A DNA stretch of 64,000 nucleotides from Nitrosarchaeum sp. (GCA_025699025.1 JAILWJ010000003.1:340192-404191), one strand, 5' to 3'; shown: positions 1 to 8,803, numbered from the stretch's first letter. Translations and numbers: made by a program. The notes: generated by a model from the letters alone, not told the origin.

Positions 1-1295
1 AAGAGTCGTATGTGGCTAGATTCAGACTCTTCTTTTGCATCAGGAAGAATCTTTACGTTAAATGCCAAGACAACGCCAAGGTGTCTGTTTTTTTCCTTGA
101 TTGCCTTTGCCTCCATGATGTCATGTCTGTTTACAGGTCCAATGTCGGCCTTTGCTACTGGGACTTGGGAGCGTCTTAGCATTTCAACTATTGCCTCAAG
201 GGAGCCAATGGTATCACATTTTAGTATGATTCCATTTGTCTCAGTATCGATAAATACAGACTTCATCTCCGACTCGATTAGTTTTGTATATTTCTCAACA
301 TCAGATGCATTGGATGCAATGTAGAGAGTGCTTCCAGGCAACACTCCCTCCAGATCAGGCGATGCAATTTTCAAGCCTGCTGCCGCATCTACTTTGTCAA
401 CTGGCTTGAATTTGTCTCGTGGATCCCTCATCTCATCAAGCGGTTTGGGTAACAGAACGGCTTTTGGTTTTATCACAATTACAGAGTCTCTTTTTGCAAC
501 TACAATGCTGTCGCCTTTCTTAATAGAGCCGTCAATCAGAATGATGTTTGCAGTCTGCCCAAGACCCACTTCATCATTTACTTCAAGTACGATTCCGCGT
601 GGATCCTTTTGTTCTTGGTTGAGTCTTTTTTGCAAATATTGTTGAGTCAAGCCGACAAGCACCGCTAAAAGTTCCGGTATACCAACACCAGACCGTGCAG
701 AAATTGGAACGATTGCAATTTCCTGTTTGAAATCTTTTACTCGGTAAAATGCCTCAGATTGATATCCAAGGATTGAAAGGGTGCCTACAACATCATAGAT
801 CTTCTGATCAAGATCTGTCTGAATTGATGCATCCTGTTCTTTGATTGCCTTTGAAATAAAGGTAGTCTCGGATTTTCGCCATCCAGAAATCTGATCACAT
901 TTGTTTAATGCAACGACAAATGGAACTTTTCTGCTCTGCAAAATCTTTAGACTTTCGTTTGTCTGAGGTTGAAAACCGCGATTGACATCAACTACCAAAA
1001 TTGCAATGTCAGCAGCTGAGCCTCCCCGGGCTCTAAGATTAGTAAACACTTCGTGTCCAGGTGTATCAATTACTAGAATTCCAGGTACCTGATTTTCAGA
1101 CTCTTCTAGTTTTTTGTACAATGGACCGCATGTCTTCTTGATGGTATCCGTAGGAAGAAAACTTGCGCCAATATGCTGGGTGATTCCACCAGCTTCCCTG
1201 CCTTGAACGCCGGTGCCTCTGATTCTATCTAGAAGAGATGTCTTGCCAGAGTCTACGTGACCTAAAACTGCCACAATGGGCTGACGAATCTGCAA
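1..1295 (-). CDS. infB: Translation initiation factor aIF5B (IF-2 like), 3' end outside window
   Basis: GTPase that promotes ribosomal subunit joining and initiator tRNA positioning. The N-terminus opens QIRQPIVAVLGHVDSGKT (G1/P-loop, about residues 2-19), followed by DTPGHEVF (G3) and NKCD (G4). About 431 codons are present of roughly 590 usual for the family, so the C-terminal domains lie beyond position 1. The frame has a stop (the ndk TGA) just upstream, and the only good start is TTG at 1295, six nt after the ndk stop codon. It is the last visible gene of the L7Ae-S28e-L24e-Ndk operon, a common archaeal order. Confidence 0.95.
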   Translation of the reverse strand, partial: MQIRQPIVAVLGHVDSGKTSLLDRIRGTGVQGREAGGITQHIGASFLPTDTIKKTCGPLYKKLEESENQVPGILVIDTPGHEVFTNLRARGGSAADIAILVVDVNRGFQPQTNESLKILQSRKVPFVVALNKCDQISGWRKSETTFISKAIKEQDASIQTDLDQKIYDVVGTLSILGYQSEAFYRVKDFKQEIAIVPISARSGVGIPELLAVLVGLTQQYLQKRLNQEQKDPRGIVLEVNDEVGLGQTANIILIDGSIKKGDSIVVAKRDSVIVIKPKAVLLPKPLDEMRDPRDKFKPVDKVDAAAGLKIASPDLEGVLPGSTLYIASNASDVEKYTKLIESEMKSVFIDTETNGIILKCDTIGSLEAIVEMLRRSQVPVAKADIGPVNRHDIMEAKAIKEKNRHLGVVLAFNVKILPDAKEESESSHIRL

Positions 1296-1301
1296 ACCAG
1301 A

Positions 1302-1703
1302 TCACTCAAATGCTACCCTCGATTCGTGTTCAAAACTTTCCTGTGAATCAGATGCATGAATGATATTTTCACTAAAGCCCAATCCAAAGTCGCCCCTAAT
1401 TGAGCCAGGTGCGGCTTCAAATGATTTTGTTGCGCCTATCATGATTCTTGTGGTAGCAATTGCATTATTTCCTTCAATGATTGCAGCAACAACTGGTCCT
1501 GATGTGATAAACGATGTAAGCTCGCCAAAAAATGGCTTGTCTTTGTGAACACCGTAAAAATTTTCCGCTTGTGCCTGAGTAAATGTAAACATCTTTAGTT
1601 TCAAAATTTTGAATCCCTTTCGCTCAAATCTCGAAATTACTTCGCCGATGAGATTTCGAGCTACCGCATCAGGCTTTACGATGAATAGTGATTGTTCAGT
1701 CAA
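1302..1703 (-). CDS. ndk: Nucleoside diphosphate kinase
   Basis: Transfers the gamma-phosphate of ATP to NDPs through a phospho-histidine. The 133-residue protein has the family opening [16 protein letters not shown] and the segment [15 protein letters not shown], where the usual active-site neighbourhood (NxxHxSDS) is visible. The start is TTG at 1703, two nt after the L24e stop. It lies between rpl24e and aIF5B in a single minus-strand operon. The C-terminus is slightly shorter than in bacterial Ndk, as in other archaea. Confidence 0.95.
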   Translation of the reverse strand: MTEQSLFIVKPDAVARNLIGEVISRFERKGFKILKLKMFTFTQAQAENFYGVHKDKPFFGELTSFITSGPVVAAIIEGNNAIATTRIMIGATKSFEAAPGSIRGDFGLGFSENIIHASDSQESFEHESRVAFE

Positions 1704-1705
1704 TT

Positions 1706-1906
1706 CTACTTCTTTTTAATTCCGCCTTTAACGTATTTTTTGGTCCACTTTAGTTTTCTTGGATCACGTTTTAGGTCAAGTGCGTTTTTCTTGCATTTCG
1801 CTGAGCAGAACCACAACACAGTCCCATCATTTTTTGCAAGCATTGTACCAGACCCTTTGGCGACAGGCCTGTCACAGAAATTACATGGTTTAACTAAAAG
1901 ACTCAT
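1706..1906 (-). CDS. rpl24e: 50S ribosomal protein L24e
   Basis: Archaeal/eukaryotic-type large-subunit protein of 66 residues. It has the L24e zinc-binding (TRASH-like) pattern: CNFCDRPV near residue 8 and [20 protein letters not shown] near residue 33, followed by a basic tail. It starts with ATG 10 nt after S28e ends and sits in the L7Ae-S28e-L24e-Ndk operon. Confidence 0.96.
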   Translation of the reverse strand: MSLLVKPCNFCDRPVAKGSGTMLAKNDGTVLWFCSAKCKKNALDLKRDPRKLKWTKKYVKGGIKKK

Positions 1907-1916
1907 CTCAAATCAC

Positions 1917-2129
1917 CTAATGAATTTTCTTTGCTTCTCTTTCTGTTTCCCTCAGCATCAGAATTTCCCCTAATCTGATAGAACCTTTTACGTTTCTTGT
2001 GAGAATTCTGCCTTTATCCTTGCCAGAAAGAACCTTGACTCTAACTTGAATAACTTCACCGGCAATGCCAGTTCTGCCTACAATTTGAATAACTTCGGAT
2101 TGAATTACTTCTTCAGATGTAGTGCTCAT
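1917..2129 (-). CDS. rps28e: 30S ribosomal protein S28e
   Basis: Seventy-residue OB-fold small-subunit protein. Recognisable segments are [20 protein letters not shown] and the C-terminal [18 protein letters not shown]. The ATG overlaps the L7Ae stop codon (ATGA, 4 nt), so translation is probably coupled. Confidence 0.96.
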   Translation of the reverse strand: MSTTSEEVIQSEVIQIVGRTGIAGEVIQVRVKVLSGKDKGRILTRNVKGSIRLGEILMLRETEREAKKIH

Positions 2130-2512
2130 TGACTAGTCTTTCCACCCTTAATTTTAGCAATTGATGAGACAACTTGGTCCACAATATGTTGTGCATCACC
2201 AGCATCCAAAATCGCTGCAGCGGCAGAAGTAATGTCAATGCCCAAAGACTTTCCTAGTTCTTGTTTGCTTGGAACAAACGCATAAGCTGCTCCTTGTTCT
2301 TCACATAAAATTGGAAGATGTGCAACTACCTCTGGCGGCTCAACATCTTCGGCAATAACTATCAATTTGCTTGTTCCACGTTCAATTGCCTTTGTGGCTT
2401 CGTTAGTTCCTTTCTTTACCTTACCACTGGTAGATGCTACTCTGACAGCCTCTAGTATTGGATTAACGAGGTCTTCTGGCGTTTCAAATTTAACATAATA
2501 TGCTTTTCCCAT
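2126..2512 (-). CDS. rpl7ae: 50S ribosomal protein L7Ae, kink-turn RNA-binding protein
   Basis: Binds kink-turns in 23S rRNA and in C/D and H/ACA guide RNPs, and usually RNase P RNA. The 128-residue protein has the signature [14 protein letters not shown] and [16 protein letters not shown], then [18 protein letters not shown]. It is the first gene of the operon. A GGGTGA ribosome site lies about 8 nt before the ATG, and a TATA box (2564-2571) implies a leader of about 30 nt. Confidence 0.96.
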   Translation of the reverse strand: MGKAYYVKFETPEDLVNPILEAVRVASTSGKVKKGTNEATKAIERGTSKLIVIAEDVEPPEVVAHLPILCEEQGAAYAFVPSKQELGKSLGIDITSAAAAILDAGDAQHIVDQVVSSIAKIKGGKTSQ

Positions 2513-2563
2513 ATTTCGTCACCCTTAGGGTTCATTCTCCATTCTCATCATCCACGCGATTGG

Positions 2564-2571
2564 TTTTAAAA
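2564..2571 (-). promoter_or_regulatory. TATA box of the L7Ae operon
   Basis: TTTTAAAA on the minus strand, centred about 55 nt before the L7Ae ATG. The expected archaeal start site about 26 nt downstream gives a roughly 30-nt leader carrying the GGGTGA site. Confidence 0.5.
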
Positions 2572-2574
2572 GTG

Positions 2575-3924
2575 TTATCTGGAAATGACGGACTTTGCTT
2601 TTTCTGTAAATTCCGACATTAGCGAATCAAGTTTTGCTTCACTTTCAGCTTCGGCATATATTCTGATGATTGGTTCGGTTCCACTTGGTCTTATCATAAC
2701 CCAGTTTTTGAGGTCCAAGTGGATTTTGATACCGTCAGTAGTATCCGAATTCGGATACTCTTCTTTTAGTTTGTCAATAAGTATCCTCGCGTCTTCTCCA
2801 GAACATGTTATTTTATCTTTAGTGGTAAAAGACAGAGGTAATTCTGAAATTTCTTCAGTTAGTTTTCTTTGAGAAGCGGCCAGGAAATCCAACATGAGTG
2901 CAAGAGTCATGCATCCATCTCTTACTTGGTTGTGCTTACCATACATGAATCCGCCGTTTTCTTCAAATCCAATCAGTGCATTGGTTGGCACCATCTTGCG
3001 TGACACTTCGACACTTCCAACCTTAGTTCGAAGTACCTTTGAGTCAAACTTGTTTGCAACAACCTCAATACTCGAGCCAGAATTAAGGCACGTGACAACA
3101 ATGGATCCTGGATTTTGTTTCAGAATATGTTTTGTCAATAAAAGTGCTGATTTATCACCTGTAAGGATACTACCACTGTTATCACAGAAAATACTCCTAT
3201 CACCATCCCCATCAAATGCAATTCCGAGATCAGCATTATTTTTTATCACACTGTCAGACAGAGCAGAAAGATTTTGTGGTGTGGGTTCTGAACCACGTCC
3301 TGGGAATTTCCCATCTATTGTTTCATTAATCAAAACCACGTCGCATCCAAGATTCTTGCATAGTATGGGAGCAGATACAGACTGAACGCCATTTCCTAGA
3401 TCCAGTACAACCTTGAATTTTTTTGATTTTATATTTTTAGAATCAATATGTGAAATGATCCCGTCAATGTATGTTTGATTTGCACGAGTTTCAACACCTG
3501 TAATTCCCCATTTTGATGGATTGTCAATCCACTTCTTCTCAATGTAAATATCTTCAATTACGAGTTCGTCTTGACGCGAAATTTCAACTCCATCTCTTGC
3601 TGCAGGTTTGATTCCATTATACTGCGGAGGGTTGTGAGAGGCAGTGATCATTATTCCACCAGAATATCCCAACGTCTTTACAGCATATTCAAGACATGGT
3701 GTGGGAACAAGTCCTGCATTGTTACAATCAAGTCCAGCAGAATTTAGCGCAGCAGAAACAATTTTTGCAATGACTGGACTTGAGTCTCGTCCATCATATC
3801 CAATTAAAATTGGACCTTCTTTGAAATATGTTGCAATTGCAAGTGTCATATCATGAACAAATTCCAGCGTAAAGTCTTCTTCAAATATCCCACGAATTCC
3901 ATTTGTTCCAAAAAATTTTGCCAT
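2575..3924 (-). CDS. glmM: Phosphoglucosamine mutase / phosphomannomutase family
   Basis: Alpha-D-phosphohexomutase that moves phosphate between C6 and C1 of a (amino)sugar, feeding nucleotide-sugar synthesis. It opens MAKFFGTNGIRGIFEE. The phosphoserine loop is MITASHNPPQYNG, the metal loop is FDGDGDRS and the phosphate-binding loop near the end is RPSGTEPIIRIYAE. I take the ATG at 3924; a TTG four codons upstream is also open. Substrate choice between glucosamine and mannose phosphate cannot be settled from sequence. Confidence 0.9.
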   Translation of the reverse strand: MAKFFGTNGIRGIFEEDFTLEFVHDMTLAIATYFKEGPILIGYDGRDSSPVIAKIVSAALNSAGLDCNNAGLVPTPCLEYAVKTLGYSGGIMITASHNPPQYNGIKPAARDGVEISRQDELVIEDIYIEKKWIDNPSKWGITGVETRANQTYIDGIISHIDSKNIKSKKFKVVLDLGNGVQSVSAPILCKNLGCDVVLINETIDGKFPGRGSEPTPQNLSALSDSVIKNNADLGIAFDGDGDRSIFCDNSGSILTGDKSALLLTKHILKQNPGSIVVTCLNSGSSIEVVANKFDSKVLRTKVGSVEVSRKMVPTNALIGFEENGGFMYGKHNQVRDGCMTLALMLDFLAASQRKLTEEISELPLSFTTKDKITCSGEDARILIDKLKEEYPNSDTTDGIKIHLDLKNWVMIRPSGTEPIIRIYAEAESEAKLDSLMSEFTEKAKSVISR

Positions 3925-3941
3925 GTGTTTGTTCAATAATA

Positions 3942-3950
3942 GATAAATTT
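3942..3950 (+). promoter_or_regulatory. TATA-like box for tRNA-Leu
   Basis: GATAAATTT is centred about 26 nt before the tRNA 5' end, the usual archaeal spacing. It lies just upstream of the divergent mutase gene. Confidence 0.45.
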
Positions 3951-3971
3951 GTGTTTAATGGCAAGTCCGTT

Positions 3972-4056
3972 GCGGGAGTCGCCCAGCCTGGTCAAAGGCG
4001 CAGGGCTTAGGACCCTGTCTCTTAGGAGTTCGTGGGTTCAAATCCCACCTCCCGCA
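3972..4056 (+). tRNA. tRNA-Leu (anticodon TAG)
   Basis: Complete class II cloverleaf of 85 nt with no intron. The acceptor GCGGGAG pairs with CTCCCGC. The D stem is GCC/GGC. The anticodon arm is CAGGG-CTTAGGA-CCCTG with TAG at 4008-4010. A long variable arm (CTC-TTAG-GAG) and a T arm GTGGG-TTCAAAT-CCCAC follow, with A as discriminator. CCA is not encoded. Confidence 0.96.
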
Positions 4057-4113
4057 TTGTTTCTTGCTTCACTTAATGATTAATAATGAGAAAATACTGA
4101 TCAAAGAAAAGTC

Positions 4114-4962
4114 ATGAGAAAAACAGTGATTGGAATTACCGTTGTTGGCAAAGACAGAGAAGGAATCGTTGCTGCATTCACAAATTTTGTATTTGAAAAA
4201 GGTGGAAACATCGAGAAAGTGAATCAAAACGTAATCAAAGGTCTTTTTGGAATGTATCTTGAGGTATCTTTTACAAAACAAATAGATGTCAAAAAATTTG
4301 ATTCAGAGATACAGGCACTTGCCAAAAAAGAAAAGATGGATGTTAGCACCCATCATGAAACAACTTCTGAGAAGAACATTGCACTGTTTGTTACAAAGGA
4401 ACCATTGTGTCTTGAGACTATCCTAAATGCTGCAAAAAATAAATCGCTAAAAGGCAACATTTCAGTAATTGTAGGAACAGAAAAAACACTAGAAGCAATT
4501 GCAAAGAAGGCAAAAATTCCATTTATTGCAGTCGAAGAAAAAACACAAGAGCAATCAGAGGAAAAAATTATCGAGATCTGCAAAAAATATGACGTAGACT
4601 TGATTGTTCTTGCAAGATATATGCGAATTTTAACTCCCAATTTTGTTTGGAGGTATCCAAACAGGATCATAAACATACATCCATCATTGCTTCCGGCATT
4701 TCCAGGAGCATTGGCATATGCACAAGCATATGAACGAGGCACAAAGATTGTAGGAGTCACGTCCCATTATGTAACTGAAAACTTGGATCAGGGTCCCATT
4801 ATTTTCCAGGATTCTTTCAAAGTAGATCCAAACGATACATTAGAGAAGATAAAGACAAAAGGGCAACAGCTTGAGGCGCAGACTTTGCTAAAAGCAGTAA
4901 AGATGCATCTAGAAAACAAACTGGAAGTTAGATGGAGAAAGGTTCACATCAAATCTAAGTGA
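4114..4962 (+). CDS. purU: Formyltetrahydrofolate deformylase (PurU-like)
   Basis: Hydrolyses formyl-tetrahydrofolate (or an archaeal pterin equivalent) to formate plus the free pterin. Residues 1-80 form an ACT domain (VIGITVVGKDREGIVAAFTN). The rest is a formyl-transferase fold with ARYMRILTPNFVWRYP, INIHPSLLPAFPGA and SHYVTENLDQGPII, where the catalytic Asn/His/Asp set (NIHPSLLP and LDQGPI) is intact. Its 282 residues match bacterial PurU. The gene precedes, with a 4-nt gap, a creatininase-family gene whose archaeal relatives also release formate. Confidence 0.88.
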   Translation: MRKTVIGITVVGKDREGIVAAFTNFVFEKGGNIEKVNQNVIKGLFGMYLEVSFTKQIDVKKFDSEIQALAKKEKMDVSTHHETTSEKNIALFVTKEPLCLETILNAAKNKSLKGNISVIVGTEKTLEAIAKKAKIPFIAVEEKTQEQSEEKIIEICKKYDVDLIVLARYMRILTPNFVWRYPNRIINIHPSLLPAFPGALAYAQAYERGTKIVGVTSHYVTENLDQGPIIFQDSFKVDPNDTLEKIKTKGQQLEAQTLLKAVKMHLENKLEVRWRKVHIKSK

Positions 4963-4966
4963 TTAG

Positions 4967-5689
4967 ATGACACAGATCAGTTCCTCTTTTGACCCAAGCC
5001 TGAGAAAAAACATTAAAAGTAAAAAACAGGTGGCAATAATTCCAGTAGGTTCAATGGAACAGCATGGACCACATCTACCAATCTCAACTGATACTGACAT
5101 TGTTACTGAAATTGCAAACAGAATTGCACAGAAAAATAAATTCTTGTTACTGCCAACTATATCCTATGGAGTGTCATATGAACACGCTCCATTTTTTAAT
5201 TTAAGCATCAAAGAGTCAACATTAAGGGCGATTCTCATGGATTTATGTCAATCACTGATGGACAATGGCATAAAGTCAGTGTTTGTAATTAATGGGCATC
5301 ATGGAAACGTCAAGCCCATAAAAAATTTGGGTGTCAAACTCAAAAAAACCTCAAAAAACAAGCTAAAAGTGTTTCCATTATCATATTGGCACTTTATGGA
5401 AAGAGAATTTGATCATGCAGGTTTTGTGGAGACATCATTAATGCTTGCAATATCTAAAAATGTAAAAATGAATCTTGCAAAAAAAGGACTAGTCACAGAA
5501 AAAATGAACAAAAAGGAAATTGCAAGATTGGGACGACTTGCATCAAGATCATTTCCAAAAGTAACAAAAAACGGTATTTGGGGAGATCCTACAAGAGCTA
5601 CAAAGAGGGAGGGGCAGAAGATTTTAGATGAAATCATTGAAAATATCTCAAAAAGGTGTCAAACTTGCCTTACTGGGCATAGCTCATAG
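4967..5689 (+). CDS. Creatininase-family amidohydrolase, possible ArfB deformylase
   Basis: Zinc/iron amidohydrolase of 240 residues. The family motifs are PVGSMEQHGPHLPISTDTDI (metal ligands E, H, D) and FVINGHHGN, with a later VETS segment carrying a Glu. In archaea one branch of this family, ArfB, removes formate from the formylamino-pyrimidine intermediate of riboflavin and F420 synthesis. That role is likely here because this lineage uses F420, but sequence alone does not separate it from other creatininases. A GTGATTAG ribosome site directly precedes the ATG. Confidence 0.8.
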   Translation: MTQISSSFDPSLRKNIKSKKQVAIIPVGSMEQHGPHLPISTDTDIVTEIANRIAQKNKFLLLPTISYGVSYEHAPFFNLSIKESTLRAILMDLCQSLMDNGIKSVFVINGHHGNVKPIKNLGVKLKKTSKNKLKVFPLSYWHFMEREFDHAGFVETSLMLAISKNVKMNLAKKGLVTEKMNKKEIARLGRLASRSFPKVTKNGIWGDPTRATKREGQKILDEIIENISKRCQTCLTGHSS

Positions 5690-5746
5690 TTACACCAATG
5701 AAATTTTAATATAATCCCTCATTATCAAAGCCAATAAGTGAAATAG

Positions 5747-5983
5747 ATGTCCGTTGATATGGCAGTAAAAGTACTGGATGAGAGTATCAATCAAGTTGTA
5801 TTGATAAAGCTCAAAGGAGGCAAAACAATTAGAGGCAGTCTACTTGGTTTTGATCAACACATGAACCTGCTACTCGACTCTTCAGAGGAAATTCCGTCTG
5901 AGGGCGATTCAAAGAGCCTTGGAACCATCGTAGTCAGAGGAGACAACGTAGTTATGATATCTCCTCCACCAGCAGTAAATTAG
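5747..5983 (+). CDS. LSm/Sm-like archaeal RNA-binding protein
   Basis: Sm-fold protein of 78 residues that would form a heptameric ring binding U-rich RNA. It shows the Sm1 motif ([28 protein letters not shown]) and the Sm2 motif ([16 protein letters not shown]). It has a GTGAAATAG ribosome site and lies directly before rpl37e, the typical archaeal LSm-L37e pair. Confidence 0.95.
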   Translation: MSVDMAVKVLDESINQVVLIKLKGGKTIRGSLLGFDQHMNLLLDSSEEIPSEGDSKSLGTIVVRGDNVVMISPPPAVN

Positions 5984-5992
5984 GTGAGATAG

Positions 5993-6160
5993 ATGACGAA
6001 AGGCACAACTTCTATGGGTGGTTTTACAAAGAAGAAAGTTCACATCAGATGTAGGCGATGTGGTAAAAACTCGCTTCATAAAAGACACCACCAATGTGCA
6101 AGTTGCGGATTTCCAGAGGCAAAACGCAGAAAGTATTCCTGGATTAAATGGTATACATAG
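5993..6160 (+). CDS. rpl37e: 50S ribosomal protein L37e
   Basis: A 55-residue zinc-ribbon ribosomal protein. It opens [15 protein letters not shown] and carries [11 protein letters not shown] and QCASCGFP (two CxxC pairs) followed by [11 protein letters not shown]. It starts 9 nt after the LSm stop behind GGTGAGATAG. The next gene's ATG follows its stop codon directly. Confidence 0.95.
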   Translation: MTKGTTSMGGFTKKKVHIRCRRCGKNSLHKRHHQCASCGFPEAKRRKYSWIKWYT

Positions 6161-7168
6161 ATGCAAGAAATTGCTATTATTCTTAGTTCATTAGCCGGAG
6201 TAGCTACGGCAGCTGCCGTAAGAAAGATGCCAAGAAACAAGACTCAACTTCTCAGTCTTGGTGCAAGTTCCCAAATTAAGAGTCAGATTAGAACTTTAAA
6301 CATTGAAAAAGACATTCTTACCAAAACAATCTCCAGATTATACCAAGCAGATTCAGAGTATTCCAAGATTCAACGTGATAAATTATTACTAAAATATCAA
6401 CACCAACTAGGAACTGTCCTAGCCAGATTAGAAAAGCTAGAACAAGCAAGTCAACATCCAGACTTGGGTCCAGTTGGAGACGGTTTGATTACCTTGATGG
6501 ATCAAAAACTTTCGAATCTAGATGACAGATTGTATGAACTGTCATCAAAGATCTCTACTGCCCAAATTTCTGTACCAGAGATCAAACAAGAAAAAAAATC
6601 TACACAAGAGAACAAAGAAGAAACAATAACAGAAAATAAAGTTGGAATAAAAACAATTCAAGAACCATTTAGTGTTGAAAAACCAAAACAAACTCAAGAC
6701 ACAATAGTAATCCCACCACCAAGACATAGGCAATCATTTGAGATAACAACACTTACCAGATTATCAAGAAAAGAGCCAAAATTCCCATTATTTGAAAAAC
6801 ATGTTGAGCAGAAATCAGAAATTATCAATAAGGTTGTAGAACAAAAACAAATCACTCCTGAAGCCATAAAACCAAAGGAAGCGATTGTAGATGAAATTAT
6901 TCAACCAAAACCAAAAGTAGAAGATAAAATTGAGATCATTCAATCAGTAACACCAAAACCAGTTGTAAAATTTGAAACAAAGCCAGACCTTGTAAAAGAA
7001 GTAGCAAAAATTACTGAACATAAAGCATTACCTGAACCACCAAGAAAACCAAAGCCGACAGCACTAGAAGATGACTTTGATGATGAGGACGATTCAGATG
7101 ATCTAGACAAAATCAAGGGAGAGATCATGAATGTTCTCTCCAAACTAGACCAAGCAGAGGTAGAATAA
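6161..7168 (+). CDS. Membrane-anchored coiled-coil protein of unknown function
   Basis: 335 residues that I do not recognise. Residues 1-20 (MQEIAIILSSLAGVATAAAV) form a short hydrophobic, probably membrane-inserting segment. Residues 35-150 are predicted coiled coil with LEKLEQ and ISRLYQ heptad-like spacing. Residues 150-295 are a low-complexity Lys/Glu/Pro linker rich in KPKP-type runs. A strongly acidic patch (DDFDDEDDSDDLD) then precedes a last amphipathic helix (IKGEIMNVLSKLDQAEVE). The plan, anchor-coiled coil-linker-docking helix, suggests a scaffold or adaptor; that is inference. It abuts L37e upstream and RpiA downstream. Confidence 0.8.
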   Translation: MQEIAIILSSLAGVATAAAVRKMPRNKTQLLSLGASSQIKSQIRTLNIEKDILTKTISRLYQADSEYSKIQRDKLLLKYQHQLGTVLARLEKLEQASQHPDLGPVGDGLITLMDQKLSNLDDRLYELSSKISTAQISVPEIKQEKKSTQENKEETITENKVGIKTIQEPFSVEKPKQTQDTIVIPPPRHRQSFEITTLTRLSRKEPKFPLFEKHVEQKSEIINKVVEQKQITPEAIKPKEAIVDEIIQPKPKVEDKIEIIQSVTPKPVVKFETKPDLVKEVAKITEHKALPEPPRKPKPTALEDDFDDEDDSDDLDKIKGEIMNVLSKLDQAEVE

Positions 7169-7843
7169 TTGTCCTACGATGATGCCATAGAGGCATTATC
7201 AAATGACGCATCAAAATTAGTCAAAGATAATTCTGTGATTGGGTTAGGCAGTGGGAGAGCAGCAACTACGCTTGTCAAATCACTTTCAAAATTAATTAAA
7301 ATTAAAAACTACAACATAAAAGGAGTTCCAACATCGTTGCAAATTAAACAGATTGCTGAAAAAATGGGAATGCCATTAATAGAAGCTGATCAAGTGGAAT
7401 ACATCGATATCGTGTTTGATGGTGCAGATCAAATAGACTCTGAAAAATTTGTGATGAAAGGAGGAGGAGGAGCACTACTCCGTGAAAACATATTGTTTAG
7501 CTTGGCAAAGAAAGTCGTTGTCATGGCTGACAAATCTAAATTTGTTAAAAATTTTACAAGATCTGTTCCAGTTGAAGTTCATCCGCTTGCAAGAAACTCT
7601 GTATCATCGGCAATACAGAAGCTGGGCGGAAAAGCAAATCTTCGCACGTTAGATAGGGGGTATCCGTTCTTCACAGAGAATGGGAATATTATTTTAGATT
7701 GTGATTTTGGTACAATAAAAAATCCAAAAGTATTGACACAAAAAATCAGGTTGATTCCAGGAGTAATGGAATCGGGAATATTTCTACGAAAACCAGATAT
7801 TATTTACAGGGCAAATACTGGCGGAAAATTTGAGATTTTCTAG
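7169..7843 (+). CDS. rpiA: Ribose-5-phosphate isomerase A
   Basis: Interconverts ribose-5-phosphate and ribulose-5-phosphate, feeding PRPP, histidine and nucleotide synthesis. Family motifs are IGLGSGRAATTLVK, VFDGADQID, MKGGGGALLRE and the MADKSKFVKNF segment. It starts with TTG directly after the upstream stop. Its stop codon overlaps that of the convergent gene by 4 nt. Confidence 0.94.
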   Translation: MSYDDAIEALSNDASKLVKDNSVIGLGSGRAATTLVKSLSKLIKIKNYNIKGVPTSLQIKQIAEKMGMPLIEADQVEYIDIVFDGADQIDSEKFVMKGGGGALLRENILFSLAKKVVVMADKSKFVKNFTRSVPVEVHPLARNSVSSAIQKLGGKANLRTLDRGYPFFTENGNIILDCDFGTIKNPKVLTQKIRLIPGVMESGIFLRKPDIIYRANTGGKFEIF

Positions 7844-8784
7844 TTAGTGTTTTCGTGTCTAATCGTATTCATGAATTCCTCATGCTCAAGCATATATTCA
7901 ATCATTTTTTGCCTAATTTCAGGATCACCCATCATATGAGTTAGCATAGGTCTCATCATTTCATCAGACATTTTCTCCATGTGATGAGGATTTTCAAGCA
8001 TTTTTTGATGCATTTCTGCCATCAAACCAGAATCTATCCACATACTATGCATCATATCCATCATTCTATCATAGTTTGAAAAACCTCGAAGATTATCAGA
8101 CATTGATTTATTCATTCCATGACTCATTCCGGACATGCCATGATTCACATCTTTATTCATAGAATGATCTGCGGTTTTATTCATAGAATTACCCATGGTT
8201 TTATTCATCACATTAGGCATGTGAACCGATGACATCCATCTTTCATCTGCATGCATTGCGTCTTCCATGTGAGGATGACTCTTCATAATTTCAATCATTT
8301 GGATCCGAAGTTCTGGATTAGACACCATTGGAGACATAACATGATCAAAAAGTTTTGGATTATTCTTCATTTGAGAAATCATTTCTTTCATGCTTTCTTG
8401 CATTATCTTTGGATTATCTTGCATCATATCATGCCAATGAGACATTAGTTCCTTGTTTGAGGCAATATTTTTTATCAGGGATTCTGTCATTGCAGGTCTT
8501 TTAGTCAACAATGAAGAGTCAAACATGCCATAACCTCTATCAACTAATTTTAGATATGCGGTTGGAGATACACATGCGGGTGCACCGTTGTATTTCTGCA
8601 ATAGCACTAGTCCATCTTTACAAGTAAGATGATCAACATCGCTTATCTCCTTCCATTGATGACGTGGGGGGATGACAGATTGTGCAAATGAGTCATTTAG
8701 TGAAATGAACAAGATGCCAATAACCACAGAAAAAACTAGGAGAAATGTTACCTTTTGCATGAGTGCATGTAAGTTTTTTGACAT
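7840..8784 (-). CDS. Secreted Met/His-rich protein, possible copper-binding
   Basis: 314 residues with an N-terminal signal or anchor (VTFLLVFSVVIGILFISLND ending SFAQ, about residues 12-35). Residues 38-80 carry a small domain with two Cys (LTCKDGLVLLQKYNG, PACVSPTAYLKLVDRG) that I recall from other thaumarchaeal exported proteins. From about residue 100 on, the chain is packed with Met and His, in repeated helices of the type NP-x-M-x-x-x-M, with a MNKTMGNSMNKTADHSMNKD repeat in the middle. Met-motif chains of this kind bind Cu(I) in other families. The ammonia-oxidation chain is copper-dependent, so copper handling is plausible but unproven. Confidence 0.85.
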   Translation of the reverse strand: MSKNLHALMQKVTFLLVFSVVIGILFISLNDSFAQSVIPPRHQWKEISDVDHLTCKDGLVLLQKYNGAPACVSPTAYLKLVDRGYGMFDSSLLTKRPAMTESLIKNIASNKELMSHWHDMMQDNPKIMQESMKEMISQMKNNPKLFDHVMSPMVSNPELRIQMIEIMKSHPHMEDAMHADERWMSSVHMPNVMNKTMGNSMNKTADHSMNKDVNHGMSGMSHGMNKSMSDNLRGFSNYDRMMDMMHSMWIDSGLMAEMHQKMLENPHHMEKMSDEMMRPMLTHMMGDPEIRQKMIEYMLEHEEFMNTIRHENTN

Positions 8785-8803
8785 AAAAAGTATTTGATAA
8801 CTA

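Noticed and set aside
10-645. Two plus-strand ORFs over the first 650 nt
   Set aside because: They lie antisense to the aIF5B gene, which has full GTPase motifs on the minus strand; no other evidence supports them.
2513-2574. Box C-like ATGATGA (2545-2551) as a kink-turn for L7Ae self-regulation
   Set aside because: The likely transcription start (about 2541, from the TATA box) lies downstream of it and no partner CTGA is visible.
2894-3385. 163-codon plus-strand frame
   Set aside because: Shadow of the phosphoglucosamine mutase gene; Cys/Ser-rich and without motif.
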